Source: DASQPE01 sp964519805 (GTDB taxonomy: Bacteria > Gemmatimonadota > Gemmatimonadetes > Gemmatimonadales > GWC2-71-9). Taken from it: DNA of 37,771 nt. The position numbers and the translations under genes were made by a program. Location of the stretch: assembly GCA_964519805.1 (NCBI GenBank), contig CAZFKN010000017.1, positions 1 through 37,771 of the forward strand. Reading direction: 5' to 3'. Below are positions 15,285 to 23,018 of the stretch, piece by piece. Below the pieces are notes generated by a model, which ran no database searches, was not told the DNA's origin, and was given only the letters and a program-made list of their open reading frames with translations. The stretch's first letter is position 1, and each line of letters begins with the position of its first letter.

Positions 15285-16585
15285 GGCCTCTCCGGGAGAA
15301 GTCGAAGAACGCCGTCCCGGTCCACCGTGAGCGGCGGAGCACCGCCCCGGACGACCGCGTGTGCGCGGGTCTCCACCAGGGGCAGCACCGCAGGGCCCGG
15401 AGGCCGAGACGCCGGGTCGCATTTGCGGGAGAGAACGACCACGTACGCGGCCTCGGCGCTCACGCGAAGCGACGCGGCGAGCGCGATGGAGTCCAGGGCC
15501 ACGACGCTGCGTGCACCCGCGATTCCGAAGGCAGCCAGCCGGGCGGCTAGGTCCGCGGCGGTCCGATCGCCGGCGGGGTAGGCGACGCGCGCCCCCGGGT
15601 GCGCCGAGTGACTGGGGGCCGGGGTTGGAACCACGCATCCTGCCGGCGCGGCCGTTGCCGCCCGCGCGTCGATCCGAACCGCGTCGCGGGCGAGCGCCTC
15701 CTTGAACGCCGGCGTCAGGCCGGCCGCGGTGGAATCGTTGGCTGACGTCAGCACCAGGCCGTACTCCCGCGTCCAGGGCAGCGGGAGCGAGGTGACGCCG
15801 GTACGCCCCGCGACGTATGCGAGCGTCGCCGGGTCGTCGGTGACTACGATGTCCGCACCGGCGTCGACGGCGTCGCGAAGATCGCGGGGTGTCGCCAGCA
15901 ATCGCAGCGGGCGACCGTTGCCCACCGACTCCAACGTAGCGGGCGCGGGGTCCGACTCCGGGAGCCGATATGCCCCGGTGCCGACGGGCCAGGGAGAGTC
16001 GGGTGCCCGGCGCATGACGCTGAGCCGCTGGTCGGCGAGGACCGCGGGCACCGAATCGCTCGGAGCCGCCAGCAGAATCCGAAGCTCCCGGTCGCCGGGC
16101 GCTCCGACAAAGAGGATCCCGGCCTCGCGGAGCGCGGCTGCGGACGCGGAATCACGCGCCCACCCGCCCGCTACCGTCTCCGCCGTCACGGCGGTTCCGT
16201 CCCAGAACCGCGCGTCTCCGAGCGTAAGGACCCAGGTGCGGCCCGCGTCCGCCGGGCTCCAACCGGTGGCGAGGTCGGGACGCGGACGACCGGTACAGTC
16301 GAGGCGGATGAGCGTCTGGTAGAGCTGGCGGGCCGGGAAGGCGCTGCCCGCGATCACCCGGACGGTATCCGCGCGGGGGGGCCCCGACGGCTCGAAGGCG
16401 CAGGGATCAGGCGCCGCCGATTGCTCAGCGGAGATTGTCGGCAATTCGGGCGCGGCGGACGCCGGGAGCGCCGGTGCGGGAGCCGCACCCGTCCTGGGCG
16501 CGCAGGCGCCCGCGAGCCAGCCGAGGGCCAGCGCGGGAGCGAGAGCCGCGGAAGCGTGGCGACCGCGGCGCGAGAATCGGGGCAT
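15281..16585 (-). CDS. family-5-like solute-binding lipoprotein coupled to a two-component system
   Basis: 434-residue predicted lipoprotein (signal peptide ending LAGAC) whose first half resembles oligopeptide-binding proteins of the SBP_bac_5 family: a YQTLIRLDCTGRPRPDLATG segment, WSPADAGRTWVLTL, then a FWDGTAVTAETVAGGW segment. It is shorter than usual transport receptors (about 500-600 residues), mainly because the C-terminal lobe is reduced. No permease or ATPase gene is nearby. Its stop overlaps the kinase start by 4 nt. Sensing a periplasmic ligand and passing the signal to the kinase is therefore more likely than transport (inference). ATG 16585 is preferred over a TTG at 16591; neither has a clear ribosome site. 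Conservation of the ligand pocket cannot be judged by eye. Confidence 0.75.
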   Translation of the reverse strand: MPRFSRRGRHASAALAPALALGWLAGACAPRTGAAPAPALPASAAPELPTISAEQSAAPDPCAFEPSGPPRADTVRVIAGSAFPARQLYQTLIRLDCTGRPRPDLATGWSPADAGRTWVLTLGDARFWDGTAVTAETVAGGWARDSASAAALREAGILFVGAPGDRELRILLAAPSDSVPAVLADQRLSVMRRAPDSPWPVGTGAYRLPESDPAPATLESVGNGRPLRLLATPRDLRDAVDAGADIVVTDDPATLAYVAGRTGVTSLPLPWTREYGLVLTSANDSTAAGLTPAFKEALARDAVRIDARAATAAPAGCVVPTPAPSHSAHPGARVAYPAGDRTAADLAARLAAFGIAGARSVVALDSIALAASLRVSAEAAYVVVLSRKCDPASRPPGPAVLPLVETRAHAVVRGGAPPLTVDRDGVLRLLPERP

Positions 16586-16648
16586 CGGCAACTCTGAATG
16601 TAACCGATGCCCCTCGCCGGATTCGTCCTTGAGAGGTGGGCGGTGGGA

Positions 16649-17509
16649 TCAGGCCGGCTGGCGGCTCCGGAGTCGGCCGGCGACGACCGTGACGTTGTCC
16701 GTGGCGCCGCGCTCCAGCGTGAGCGTCAACAGGTTCCGGCAGATCTCCTCGGATGAGCGATCGCCGGCCAGCTGCTCGGCGATCTCGTCGTCGGAGACGT
16801 GCTTGGTCAACCCGTCGGTGCAGAGGAGCATCACGTCTTCCCAGAGCAGGGTGCGGGACGTAAGCACCGGATTGGCCTCCCGGCCGCCGAGGGCGCTCAT
16901 CAGAACGTTGCGCCAGCGCGAGATGGGGAGCTCGGCCGTGGGCACGACGCCGGCGTCCATGAGAACCTGCGCCATCGTCTGGTCCTTGGTCAGCTGCTGC
17001 AGCTGTCCCTGGTGGAGCAGGTACGCGCGGCTGTCGCCGACCTGCACCACGTACGCGCGGGGCCAGCGGACGACGACCATGGTGAGCGTGGTCGCCGCGC
17101 CCGCGTCGCGGGCGCGGATGATCTCGTGGCTCTGGCGCACGGCGTCCTGCAGCTCTTCGATGAACCGGGTTTCCAGATCGGGATCGTGATGGTAGTAGAA
17201 GCGCATCGTGTGCGTCGCGTACTCCGCGATCGCCTGCAGCGCGGTCCCGCTGGCGCGCTCCCCGCTCGGGCCGCCACCCACACCATCGGCAACGATGAAG
17301 AGATAGCCACGCGATTCACTGGTGAGCGCGCCGAGCTGGTCCAGCGGCACGCTCGACGCGTGGACCTGCATGGTCTTGTGCAGGCTGGCGATCAGGAATT
17401 GGTCCTGATTGTTGGTGCGGACCTTGCCCGGGTGGGTGAGGCCGTAGACATCGATATCGGAGGCAAGCGGCCGGTCCGCGGTCGTGGACCCTTCCGCGAG
17501 GGACGTCAT
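16649..17509 (-). CDS. PP2C-type Ser/Thr protein phosphatase
   Basis: 286-residue cytoplasmic metal-dependent phosphatase. The PP2C motifs appear in order: an early VRTNNQD (Asp36), FIVADGVGG (Asp75-Gly76) for metal binding, a VVQVGDSRAYLL segment, LLCTDGLT and the final ATDNVTVV. The usual eukaryote-like Arg near the N-terminus is represented by KVRTNN. The ATG at 17509 follows GAGGTG at good spacing; upstream codons in the frame look non-coding. Such enzymes reverse Hanks-type kinase phosphorylation, and one such kinase is encoded at 34901-37603. The gene lies 63 bp before the solute-binding lipoprotein gene on the same strand and may share its transcript. Confidence 0.93.
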   Translation of the reverse strand: MTSLAEGSTTADRPLASDIDVYGLTHPGKVRTNNQDQFLIASLHKTMQVHASSVPLDQLGALTSESRGYLFIVADGVGGGPSGERASGTALQAIAEYATHTMRFYYHHDPDLETRFIEELQDAVRQSHEIIRARDAGAATTLTMVVVRWPRAYVVQVGDSRAYLLHQGQLQQLTKDQTMAQVLMDAGVVPTAELPISRWRNVLMSALGGREANPVLTSRTLLWEDVMLLCTDGLTKHVSDDEIAEQLAGDRSSEEICRNLLTLTLERGATDNVTVVAGRLRSRQPA

Positions 17510-17595
17510 AGCACCTCTTCGGCGTGCCCGATCCCCTAACATGCGGCCCACCCCGGGGACCGCAACCCTCGGAATTCGCCGGGGCCGGTTGGGCC

Positions 17596-18048
17596 CTAGC
17601 GGTTGCGGCGGGGGAGGGCGGGAGCCGGCTCCCGCGGCCCGGCGAAGTCCTCCTCGGTCGGCGGCCGCATCAGCAGGTCGAAGGCGAGAAACAGCGTGTG
17701 CGACCAGGGGTAGAGCAGGAAGGGGAACAGTACCATCGCCGCGACGAGTCCCCCCTCGATCGCGTCCCAGGGCGGGTCGGGCCAGGTCCACCAAAGGGCA
17801 CCGCAGAGCAGGCCCGCAAACAGAGTCTCCACGGCCATCAGATTGACGAAGTACGCCCCGAGCCAATACCCGCGCTCGCCGCGGGCGAAGCTGATCCCGC
17901 AGGCCGGGCACACCGGGCAGATCCGATACCAGCGAAGGAAGACCGGCCCGCCACCGCACGCCGGACAGCGGAGCCGCAGCGCGCGCCCGAAGGCGCGTCC
18001 GGCGGTGAGCGGCGACGGCGAGACGGGTGGGCCGGCGGAGAGGTGCAT
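17596..18048 (-). CDS. DUF983 family membrane protein with zinc-ribbon cysteines
   Basis: 150 residues from the ATG at 18048. A Cys-rich head (LRCPACGGG, then CPVCPACGISF) looks like a zinc ribbon, followed by the DUF983 signature ERGYWLGAYFVN and two membrane helices (about 65-85 and 95-115). Function is unknown. DUF983 genes often lie near cytochrome oxidase or haem genes, but here the oxidase operon is 9 kb away. A GTG start at 18105 would lie inside the hairpin at 18086-18117, so the ATG is preferred. Confidence 0.8.
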   Translation of the reverse strand: MHLSAGPPVSPSPLTAGRAFGRALRLRCPACGGGPVFLRWYRICPVCPACGISFARGERGYWLGAYFVNLMAVETLFAGLLCGALWWTWPDPPWDAIEGGLVAAMVLFPFLLYPWSHTLFLAFDLLMRPPTEEDFAGPREPAPALPRRNR

Positions 18049-18085
18049 GGGCCTGACTGCCTCGAGACTATCCCATGCATACAAC

Positions 18086-18117
18086 GGGGGTCGCGCCTTG
18101 TCCACGTCGCGACCCCC
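18086..18117 (-). terminator. GC-rich hairpin after the ABC transporter operon
   Basis: GGGGGTCGCG (18086-18095) and CGCGACCCCC (18108-18117) form a perfect 10-bp stem with a 12-nt loop. It lies 31 nt past the stop of the minus-strand ABC ATPase gene and before the DUF983 gene. The downstream minus-strand sequence begins GTTGT and lacks a proper U-run, so termination may be inefficient. Confidence 0.5.
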
Positions 18118-18147
18118 ACGGCTCGACGCCGGCCGCAGGCCGGAGGC

Positions 18148-18984
18148 TCAGACGTAGGATCGCCGGAGCATTTCCGCGGCGGATTCGTCCACGAGATCGG
18201 TGTTGCGGAGTCGGTCGAATTGACCGAGCAGGTCCTCCACTCTGAGCCGCCGCTTCCGCGCCCCGGCGAAGTCCTCGACGATGCGGCCGCGGTGCATCAC
18301 CAGGAGGCGGTCTCCGAGCCGCACGGCCTGATGCATCGAGTGGGTCACCATGAGCGTGGTGAGTCTGTCCCGCTGCACGGTCTGCTCGGTGAGTCTCACC
18401 ACCTGCTCCGCGCTGCGCGGGTCCAGGGCCGCCGTGTGCTCGTCGAGCAGGAGCAGCGCGGGCCGGACGATCGTGGCCATCAGGAGCGTGAGCGCCTGAC
18501 GCTCACCGCCCGAGAGCACGCCGGTCGGCGTGTCGAGCCGGTCCGCCAGCCCCAGACTCATCGCGTCCAGCCGGGCCGCGAGCGCGGCGCGCCGCGCCGC
18601 TCCCAGTCCCCAATGCAAGATGCCGCGACGCCCGCCCCGGCCCGAGGCGATCGCGAGGTTCTCGGCGATCGTGAGGTGCGGTGCCGTGCCCGAGAACGGG
18701 TTCTGGAAGACCCGACCGATGAAGGCGGCCCGCCGGTGCTCGGGCCAATGGGTGACGTCCCGTCCGCTGAAGCGCACGATGCCGCGATCGAGCGAGACGG
18801 TGCCGGCGATCGCGTTGAGCAGGGTCGACTTGCCCGACCCGTTGATGCCGACCACGACGACGAAGCTCCCCGCCTGCACCGACAAGTCCACGCCCTGGAG
18901 CGCCACCTGCTCGCTCGGCGTGCCGGGGAAGAAGGTGTGGTGCAGACCGGACAGCTCGAGAACCGGCTCCGCAAGCTCGGTCAT
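18148..18984 (-). CDS. ABC transporter ATP-binding protein (TrpZ-like)
   Basis: 278-residue ABC ATPase. Walker A is GINGSGKS (about 45-52), with a Q-loop in GRVFQNPF, signature LSGGERQ, Walker B LLLLDEHTAALD and the switch His in VTHSMHQA. The glutamate after the Walker B Asp is present, so it should be active. The DEHTAALDP and FSGRDVTHWPEHRRA segments resemble ATPases paired with PF04392-type binding proteins. Its ATG overlaps the permease stop (ATGA). It energises the importer formed with the next two genes. Confidence 0.93.
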   Translation of the reverse strand: MTELAEPVLELSGLHHTFFPGTPSEQVALQGVDLSVQAGSFVVVVGINGSGKSTLLNAIAGTVSLDRGIVRFSGRDVTHWPEHRRAAFIGRVFQNPFSGTAPHLTIAENLAIASGRGGRRGILHWGLGAARRAALAARLDAMSLGLADRLDTPTGVLSGGERQALTLLMATIVRPALLLLDEHTAALDPRSAEQVVRLTEQTVQRDRLTTLMVTHSMHQAVRLGDRLLVMHRGRIVEDFAGARKRRLRVEDLLGQFDRLRNTDLVDESAAEMLRRSYV

Positions 18985-19796
18985 GCGACCCCCGAAGGCG
19001 CTGCCGGCCGGCGCACGACCCGCTTGATGGCCGTGGGCAACACCAGGGCGAGCAACACGAACACNNNNNNNNNNNNNNNNNNNNNNNNNNNNNNNNNNNN
19101 NNNNNNNNNNNNNNNNNNNNNNNNNNNNNNNNNNNNNNNNNNNNNNNNNNNNNNNNNNNNNNNNCCGCACAGGGCAACGAGCCCATTGGCGAGGACGAGA
19201 CCAAGGGTCACCATGAGCCCGACGTCGATCCCGAGGGACCGAGCCATCTGGGGGTTGTCGCCGGTGGCCCGGACCGCCATGCCGAGATCGGTCCGGAGGA
19301 ACCGCTCCATGATGACCATGCTGCCGAGAATGAAGACGACGAACATGCCGAGGGGCGCGATGTTGGCGGCGCTGACCGGCGTGCCGAAGAGCGTGACCGA
19401 TGGCGGTCCGCCGAGTGCGGTCCAGGCGCGCTCGGCCAGGCCGGGCAGCGTGTCGGTCGCGGCGAGCGAAATATCGCCGCCGCCCATGACGTAGAGTTGC
19501 ACGGAGTAAAGGGCCGTGCTCACGAGGATGCCACCGAGCAGTGTGTCCACGCCGAACGCGGTGTGGACCACGCCCGTCGCTGCGCCGGCCAGCCACCCCG
19601 CGACCGCCGCCGCAAGGGTCGCAGGCACCGGGTGCACGCCCTTGGTGAGGAGCGTCGCGCAGACGGCGGCCCCAAGACCGAACGACCCGTCGGTCGTCAG
19701 GTCGAGGCGTGCGAGGACTCTGTAGGTCAGGAAGACGCCGAGCGTGAGGAGCGACAGCAGGAGCCCGACCGACAGCGCGCCGATCAGCAGGTTCAT
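18981..19796 (-). CDS. ABC transporter permease (branched-chain/TrpY-like), interrupted by an assembly gap
   Basis: Predicted inner-membrane permease with at least six hydrophobic segments, starting MNLLIGALSVGLLLSLLTLG. The motif LRTDLGMAVRATGDNPQMARSLG is the cytoplasmic coupling loop of LivH/TrpY-type permeases. Bases 19065-19164 are N, so roughly one helix is missing. The frame happens to continue through 100 N, but this means little because the true gap length is unknown. The last residues (VFVLLALVLPTAIKRV) are back in the expected frame and overlap the ATPase start. The gene starts 55 bp after the binding-protein gene. Confidence 0.88.
   Translation of the reverse strand: MNLLIGALSVGLLLSLLTLGVFLTYRVLARLDLTTDGSFGLGAAVCATLLTKGVHPVPATLAAAVAGWLAGAATGVVHTAFGVDTLLGGILVSTALYSVQLYVMGGGDISLAATDTLPGLAERAWTALGGPPSVTLFGTPVSAANIAPLGMFVVFILGSMVIMERFLRTDLGMAVRATGDNPQMARSLGIDVGLMVTLGLVLANGLVALCXXXXXXXXXXXXXXXXXXXXXXXXXXXXXXXXXXVFVLLALVLPTAIKRVVRRPAAPSGVA
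19065..19164. other. assembly gap of 100 N inside the permease gene
   Basis: Exactly 100 unknown bases, a conventional placeholder for a gap of unknown size. It removes part of the permease. It marks a draft assembly and is not a biological feature. Confidence 0.99.
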
Positions 19797-19851
19797 GCGG
19801 CGCCGGCGCGGCGCACGATGGCACGGTCGCCGTCGTGCGCGGAGAGCTTCC

Positions 19852-20844
19852 TCATTTCTGCTCGGAAGCCAGCTTGGTCTTGGTGGTCTCGAGGCGGTAG
19901 AAGGGAATCTTGGCGGGACTCTCACCGCGGAGGATCCGCGCGATCATCTTGCCGGCCACCGCCCCGCCCTCCTGGAAATCGGGATAGAGCGCCGCCGTGG
20001 CCCCCTTCATGATCTCGAACGGGGAGGGCGAAAACACCGGAATGTTCCTCTCTTTGGCGACCTTGATGACGCTCTCGAACCCGCTGTGGACGGCGTTGCC
20101 GTAGATCTCGATGGCGTCCACCTTCTTGCCGACCAGGACGGTGGTGGCCTCCGCCGCGTCGCTCGGGGTATTCACCGGCACCGCGACCACGTCGAGCTTC
20201 GATTTCTTGGCCGCCGACGTGAGCCGGTCCTTGAGACCCACCGAGAGCTGCTCGCCCGGAGTGAAGAGCACGCCTACTCGCTTGACTTTCGGCACCAGGC
20301 GCTTGATCAGCTCGATCCTCCGCTCCTGCTCCGGATCGCCGAAGCCGGGGGAGTACACCCCGGTGACGTTGGGCAGGTGGACCGAATCGCTGGTCCCGGC
20401 GCCCGCGGCGAACGGGTCGGAAAGGATGTGGAACACGATCGGCGTGTCCTTCACCCGCTTGACGGCCACCTGGAGGGTGGCGTCCTGCAGGGTGACGATG
20501 ACCTTGACCTTCGCATCGAGGGCCGCGTCCACCAGGTTGGGGAGGGTTGCCAAGTCACCCTGGGCGCTCGAGGCCTTGAACTCGTAATCCTTCCCGGGTT
20601 CCATCCCCTCCTCCGCGAGGCCCACCTTCAGCGCATCCTCGCTCCACTCGGCGCCGATCCAATCGGCCGCGCGGATGAGCGCGACGATCGCGGGCGCCGA
20701 GGGCGCTGCCGCCGGCTGGGAGGCCGCTGCTGCGGCGCCCTTGTCGGCGGGCTCCTTCGCGCAGCCCGCGGCGGAGGCGACGAGCGCGGTCAGAGCCATC
20801 CCGGGAACCAGGGAACGCCAACGGAACCCACGCTGCCCCATCAT
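19852..20844 (-). CDS. ABC transporter substrate-binding lipoprotein (PF04392, TrpX-like)
   Basis: 330-residue lipoprotein: signal peptide ending ASAAGC, an Ala/Pro-rich linker to about residue 50, then a two-lobed type-1 periplasmic binding fold (LVDAALDAKVKVIVTLQDAT; DTPIVFHILSDPFAAG; NVTGVYSPG; a KRVGVLFTPGE segment; VDAIEIYGNAV; GGAVAGKMIARILRGESPAKIPF). The VTLGT-like region, reading VTLQDATLQ here, and the FHILSDPF segment are typical of the ABC_sub_bind family, which in streptococci binds aromatic amino acids. The substrate here is unknown. The first of two adjacent ATGs (20844) has GGGAGG 7 nt upstream. It is the first gene of a binding protein, permease and ATPase operon. Confidence 0.92.
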   Translation of the reverse strand: MMGQRGFRWRSLVPGMALTALVASAAGCAKEPADKGAAAAASQPAAAPSAPAIVALIRAADWIGAEWSEDALKVGLAEEGMEPGKDYEFKASSAQGDLATLPNLVDAALDAKVKVIVTLQDATLQVAVKRVKDTPIVFHILSDPFAAGAGTSDSVHLPNVTGVYSPGFGDPEQERRIELIKRLVPKVKRVGVLFTPGEQLSVGLKDRLTSAAKKSKLDVVAVPVNTPSDAAEATTVLVGKKVDAIEIYGNAVHSGFESVIKVAKERNIPVFSPSPFEIMKGATAALYPDFQEGGAVAGKMIARILRGESPAKIPFYRLETTKTKLASEQK

Positions 20845-20891
20845 GCGACTGCCTCCCGATTGAATCGTGAGAAGAACCTTGAGAGACGGAT

Positions 20892-20919
20892 ATTCTACAT
20901 GTCCGCGGGCAATCCGCAA
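20892..20919 (-). promoter_or_regulatory. candidate sigma-70 promoter of the ABC operon
   Basis: On the minus strand TTGCGG (20919-20914) is followed, after 16 nt, by TAGAAT (20897-20892), one mismatch from TATAAT. It is 48 nt before the ATG of the binding-protein gene, within a 92-bp spacer that is richer in A and T than its surroundings. Confidence 0.4.
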
Positions 20920-20936
20920 AGCGACATCCAGCCGGA

Positions 20937-21770
20937 TCAGCCGCTCCGCTCGAGCATCCACCGCTCCAGATCGCCCAGCACCCGCGCACGGTCGAGATCG
21001 GCGAACAGCGCGTGGTACGCCCCGGGGTACTCGATGTGCCGCTTGTCCGGGTGACCTACCCGCGCGTGGAATGCTGCGGTGCCGTCGGGCATGACCATCC
21101 GGTCGGCCCCGCCATGGAGCAGCAGCAGGGGCACGGGGAACCCGGCTGCCCCGCGTCGGATGCGCGCAGCGGCGGCGAGCAACTCCGCGGCCAACCGGGC
21201 CGACGCCCGCCGATGAAAGAGCGGGTCGGCCAGCACAGCGTCGCGGGCCTCCGGGTCGCGTGACAAGCCGGTGAGATCCAGCCCGGTTTCGAGCGAAAAT
21301 GTGGGCCACACGCGAGACAGCACCCGGCCCAGCGCGAGCAGCCAGGCCGAGGTGCCGACCCGCCCGAGCGCCGGCGCCGCGGCGATCACACCGCGCAGCC
21401 CCTCCGGATGCTCGAGCGCGAAATCGAGGACGACCAGGCCGCCGAGGCTGTGACCGAGAAGGAAGACGGGCCGGTCCGGCTGCTCCGCCCGGACCAGTCG
21501 GAGGAGCTGGCCGAGATCGTCGCGATACACGCTCCACCGGCGAATGTGGCCCCGCGGTCCCGGCGACCGACCGTTGCCCCTGAGGTCGAGCGCATGCACC
21601 GCCCAGCCCCGAGGCACGAAATGGTCGGCCAGGGCCGGGTAGAGCCCACTGTGGTCTCCCAGGCCGTGGACGTTGACGAGGATGCCTCGCAGGGGGCCCG
21701 CGGGTCGCCAACTGCGCCGAAACAGCTCGGCGCCGTCCGCTGCCCGGAACGTCGTCTCGCGCTGGGTCAC
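20937..21770 (-). CDS. alpha/beta hydrolase, monoacylglycerol-lipase-like
   Basis: 277 residues from the GTG at 21770. This is a compact serine hydrolase of the S33/monoacylglycerol lipase group: an HG oxyanion loop (NVHGLGDHSGLY), a DLRGNGRSPGPRGH segment, nucleophile elbow GHSLGG, acid Asp in LLHGGADRMV and His in YPGAYHALF. No signal peptide is seen, so it is probably cytoplasmic. It likely cleaves monoglycerides or lysolipid-like esters, but the substrate cannot be read. The GTG is the only plausible start in the frame; a long in-frame extension further upstream is antisense to other genes. It is divergent from the OmpA-like gene and lies 92 bp before the ABC operon's start. Confidence 0.88.
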   Translation of the reverse strand: MTQRETTFRAADGAELFRRSWRPAGPLRGILVNVHGLGDHSGLYPALADHFVPRGWAVHALDLRGNGRSPGPRGHIRRWSVYRDDLGQLLRLVRAEQPDRPVFLLGHSLGGLVVLDFALEHPEGLRGVIAAAPALGRVGTSAWLLALGRVLSRVWPTFSLETGLDLTGLSRDPEARDAVLADPLFHRRASARLAAELLAAAARIRRGAAGFPVPLLLLHGGADRMVMPDGTAAFHARVGHPDKRHIEYPGAYHALFADLDRARVLGDLERWMLERSG

Positions 21771-21806
21771 GGTGGGGTCATGCTTCCGCGGGGTGGGTGC
21801 TGTCGC

Positions 21807-21836
21807 TTGACACCGGCGGGCACGGGTCCAAACATA
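21807..21836 (+). promoter_or_regulatory. candidate promoter of the OmpA-like gene
   Basis: A perfect TTGACA at 21807-21812 is followed after 18 nt by AACATA (21831-21836), a poor -10 box. It lies in the 108-bp divergent spacer, 43 nt before the ATG at 21879. The -35 match is strong and the -10 is weak. Confidence 0.4.
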
Positions 21837-21878
21837 GCGGGGGGTTCCCGCAGGCCGTCCCATCCGGAGATCGAGCCC

Positions 21879-22409
21879 ATGATGCCCACACGAGACACGC
21901 GCGCCGCGCTGGCGATCGCGGCCGCGATGCTGACGATCGGTGCGGCGCCGATACACGCGCAGTTCACCAAACGCCTCACGCAGGCGGTGCAGGACAACGC
22001 CGAGAACCGGGCGATCCAGAAGGTGGTCGAGCACGAGAACAAGGCCATCGACGCCGCGCTCTCGACCAAACTGACCTCGGCGGACAACGCCGCCGGCGAG
22101 GGCATGTTCACGAGCCTCAAGGGGGACGGGCGCGTCACGCTGGAAGGCGTCACGTTCAAGGAAGGCACCGCCGACATGGCGGATGGCTCGGCCCCCGCGC
22201 TCAAGGCGTTCGGCGCGATGCTCAAGGCTCACGGCGACGTCAAGGTCCGGATCGAGGACTATGCGGACAGCAAGGACGTCGCGGTGGCCCGCGCGCAGGC
22301 GGTGCGAGACGCGATGGTGAAGGCGTACGGGATCGACATCGGCCGGCTCCAGACGGAAGGCTACAAGGGAAAGACCGCGGAGCAGCGGGTGGAGTTGGTC
22401 CAGCTGTAG
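21879..22409 (+). CDS. small secreted protein with OmpA-like C-terminal domain
   Basis: 176 residues. Signal peptide ends near PIHAQ (about residue 28). A charged helical stretch (30-70) precedes a reduced OmpA/MotB-like domain (about 80-170; VTFKEGTADMADGSAPALKA, a KVRIEDYAD segment and DVAVARAQAVRDAMV). In the peptidoglycan-binding motif the usual GHTD-x-x-G segment is replaced by EDYADSKD, while the Arg of the ARAQAVRD helix is kept. Peptidoglycan binding may be weak or altered. The first of two ATGs has GGAGA upstream. It is convergent with the next gene, and the two stops are 1 bp apart. Confidence 0.8.
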   Translation: MMPTRDTRAALAIAAAMLTIGAAPIHAQFTKRLTQAVQDNAENRAIQKVVEHENKAIDAALSTKLTSADNAAGEGMFTSLKGDGRVTLEGVTFKEGTADMADGSAPALKAFGAMLKAHGDVKVRIEDYADSKDVAVARAQAVRDAMVKAYGIDIGRLQTEGYKGKTAEQRVELVQL

Positions 22410-22410
22410 G

Positions 22411-22923
22411 CTACGGCTCGACAATGACGGGCTGGTCCTCTCGCAGCCAGCCATCCGCGTTCGCGCGGACGTCGCCGAGCGAGAGTCGCACGGGGTCGCC
22501 CGCCAACCGCCGGTCGAGCGGCCCCACCCCGAAGCGGAGCAAGTAGAGCGTCGGGCCCGCGTTCCGAGCGTGCTCGGCGACCAACCCCGCCAATGCCGCC
22601 CGGGCGTCCGCCGGCGTGGCAAAGCACCCCCCGCCTTTGCGATGCGTCTCGAGCGCCGCTATGACCTGCGCGCGGGACATGCCCGCCCCGAAAAAGCGCC
22701 GGCGGAGCTCACGCTCGTCCTCGCCGGAGGCGGAGCGCGCCAGGACGAGGTCGCACGAGCAGGCGCCGGCGAGTAGCCGAACGCCGGTCCGTGCCGTCGG
22801 GAGGACCGAGCGAAGAATTGCCTGGTCGGCGGGGGACGCGAGATCGGCGGAGAACCCGGAAGGCAGCATGGAGCGCAGCTCGGAGAGGGTGAGCGGGCTC
22901 GCGACGAAGAGGAGGAAGCACAT
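22411..22923 (-). CDS. hypothetical protein with N-terminal hydrophobic segment
   Basis: 170 residues of unrecognised family. The N-terminus MCFLLFVASPLTLSELRSML is hydrophobic enough for a signal anchor or short signal peptide. The body has one Cys-rich spot (LLAGACSCDLVL), an Arg-rich helix (EDERELRRRFFGAGMSRAQV) and a C-terminus ending REDQPVIVEP. The ATG at 22923 is chosen because upstream in-frame codons are made of the heptamer repeat element at 22931-23013. No ribosome site is clear. Codon use and GC content are like those of its neighbours, so it is probably real. Confidence 0.6.
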   Translation of the reverse strand: MCFLLFVASPLTLSELRSMLPSGFSADLASPADQAILRSVLPTARTGVRLLAGACSCDLVLARSASGEDERELRRRFFGAGMSRAQVIAALETHRKGGGCFATPADARAALAGLVAEHARNAGPTLYLLRFGVGPLDRRLAGDPVRLSLGDVRANADGWLREDQPVIVEP

Positions 22924-22930
22924 AACTGCG

Positions 22931-23013
22931 GTGAACGGTAAACAGTAAACGGTAAACAGGGGCCCCGTTCGACCGCGGAGCCCCCTGTTCACAGGTTACT
23001 ATTCACTGTTCAC
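22931..23013. repeat. inverted array of heptamer repeats (four plus four)
   Basis: The left arm has four contiguous 7-mers at 22931-22958: GTGAACG, GTAAACA, GTAAACG, GTAAACA, then GGGG. The right arm has CCCCC and then four 7-mers (22986-23013) whose reverse complements, from outside in, are GTGAACA, GTGAATA, GTAACCT and GTGAACA. The whole can fold back on itself around a 22-nt GC-rich centre. It lies between two minus-strand genes, directly after the GroES stop, and may act as a terminator, a stabiliser or a repeat-element copy. Confidence 0.75.
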
Positions 23014-23018
23014 GTCTG

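Noticed and set aside
15285..15638. 118-residue N-terminal extension of the histidine kinase
   Set aside because: It overlaps the upstream lipoprotein gene in another frame and lacks protein-like composition; the GTG at 15284 gives a normal membrane N-terminus.
18981..19796. intact permease gene because the frame stays open over the N run
   Set aside because: The 100 N are a placeholder, so the continuity of the frame is not evidence; sequence is missing.
21408..21878. 157-residue N-terminal extension of the OmpA-like protein
   Set aside because: It is antisense to the alpha/beta hydrolase, whereas a signal peptide begins at 21879.
22931..23013. CRISPR-like array
   Set aside because: Units are 7 bp without spacers and are inverted about a centre. 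No cas genes are present.
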